Shown in pieces: positions 4,810 through 5,140 of a stretch of 5,140 nucleotides of DNA. Source of the stretch: an uncultured Lachnospiraceae bacterium (GTDB lineage Bacteria; Bacillota; Clostridia; Lachnospirales; Lachnospiraceae). The stretch spans positions 1 to 5,140 of the forward strand of contig CACZOG010000221.1 in assembly GCA_902782715.1 (NCBI GenBank). The letters run 5' to 3'. The position numbers and the translations under genes are program-made. The first letter of the stretch is position 1; each line of letters begins with the position of its first letter. The notes beneath the pieces were generated by a model. It saw only the letters and a list, made by a program, of their open reading frames with translations. It was not told the DNA's origin and ran no database searches.

Positions 4810-5140
4810 TTAAAGAAGATGCGGCCATCGCTTTAGCCGAGCATTTTGACATGGCGGAGCTTATCAAGCCGCTGACAAGAGAGATATTTCTTTTTGATAC
4901 TTTTATCTCGGGTACGACACGCCTTGAAGACGCCTCCGTCCTTAAGAATTTAAAGGTCGGCGACAAGCTTTCGTTCATGAGAGAGCCGGATAACCGCTAC
5001 GACGACATGGCAATCGTCATTCAGAACGCGGACAAAGTGAAACTCGGCTACGTTCCGGAGAAAGACAACGTCGTTTTCGCCCGCCTCATGGACGCAGGCA
5101 AGAAACTCGGCGGCAAAGTAAATGAGATAAAAGACAAGCA
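4791..5140 (+). CDS. HIRAN-domain protein (3' truncated by window edge)
   Basis: The frame is open from the ATG at 4791 to the edge, giving 116 full residues. About 32-108 match a HIRAN domain: FDTFISGTTR, then LKVGDKLSFMREPDNRYDDMAIVI in two parts (G57-D58 'vGd.l', E65-P66-D67-N68 with Y70-D71, A74-I75), then KLGYVPEKDNVVFARLMDAGKKLGG with LGYVP at 85-89. HIRAN modules occur in Rad5/HLTF-type remodelers, where HLTF's binds the 3' end of single-stranded DNA, and alone or fused in bacteria and phages, where a role in recognising damaged DNA or stalled forks has been proposed. About 30 residues (IKEDAAIALAEHFDMAELIKP) precede it, probably helical. Any C-terminal partner domain lies outside the window. 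It overlaps the J-domain gene by 19 bp. The start chosen follows the AAGGAGG site at 4772-4778. Confidence 0.88.
   Translation, partial: MADEIMIKEDAAIALAEHFDMAELIKPLTREIFLFDTFISGTTRLEDASVLKNLKVGDKLSFMREPDNRYDDMAIVIQNADKVKLGYVPEKDNVVFARLMDAGKKLGGKVNEIKDK

Noticed and set aside
4763..4978. Minus-strand frame opposite the HIRAN gene
   Set aside because: Shadow of a plus-strand gene with a recognised domain.
1..5140. tRNA, rRNA, CRISPR array, insertion sequence or attachment site
   Set aside because: No spaced repeats, transposase motifs, terminal inverted repeats or tRNA-like cloverleaf were seen on reading both strands.

Overview
The window looks like chromosomal DNA from a low- to mid-GC Gram-positive bacterium, most likely a Lachnospiraceae-type Clostridium relative. 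The grounds are strong purine-rich Shine-Dalgarno sites (AAAAGGAG, GAGGAGG, GGGGAGGG, AAGGAGG), AGA-rich arginine codons and an ABC exporter permease of a type common in Bacillota. The genus is an inference.

Layout: (1) Bases 3-455 are the C-terminal half of a family 2 glycosyltransferase cut by the left edge, ending in three different stop codons in a row. (2) Bases 456-708 are a non-coding gap with a weak promoter candidate and a short unexplained open frame. (3) Bases 709-3159 hold a two-gene ABC exporter: an ATPase with an acidic tail, followed with no gap by a 12-13-segment permease. (4) A small capless HAD hydrolase (3163-3483, minus strand) converges on the permease with 3 bp between them. 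(5) Bases 3484-3746 are a dense regulatory gap. It holds a palindromic -10 element that can serve both strands, an adjoining perfect GAAC-N4-GTTC core (the Gram-positive LexA or Cheo box), a Rho-independent-type terminator with no gene before it, a second weaker LexA-like site and an inverted repeat. (6) From 3747 to the right edge runs a compact plus-strand cluster: a 70-aa protein of unknown function, a 272-aa coiled-coil protein with an internal J-domain carrying HPD, and a HIRAN-domain protein that overlaps it by 19 bp and runs off the window.

The part most worth following is (5) plus (6). HIRAN is a DNA-end and damaged-DNA recognition module, and J-domains recruit Hsp70. A LexA-type site upstream suggests a DNA-damage-responsive operon coupling a chaperone co-factor to a DNA-binding module. 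The domains and the operator core are visible in the sequence; SOS control and joint function are inferences. The ABC exporter and the glycosyltransferase look ordinary.
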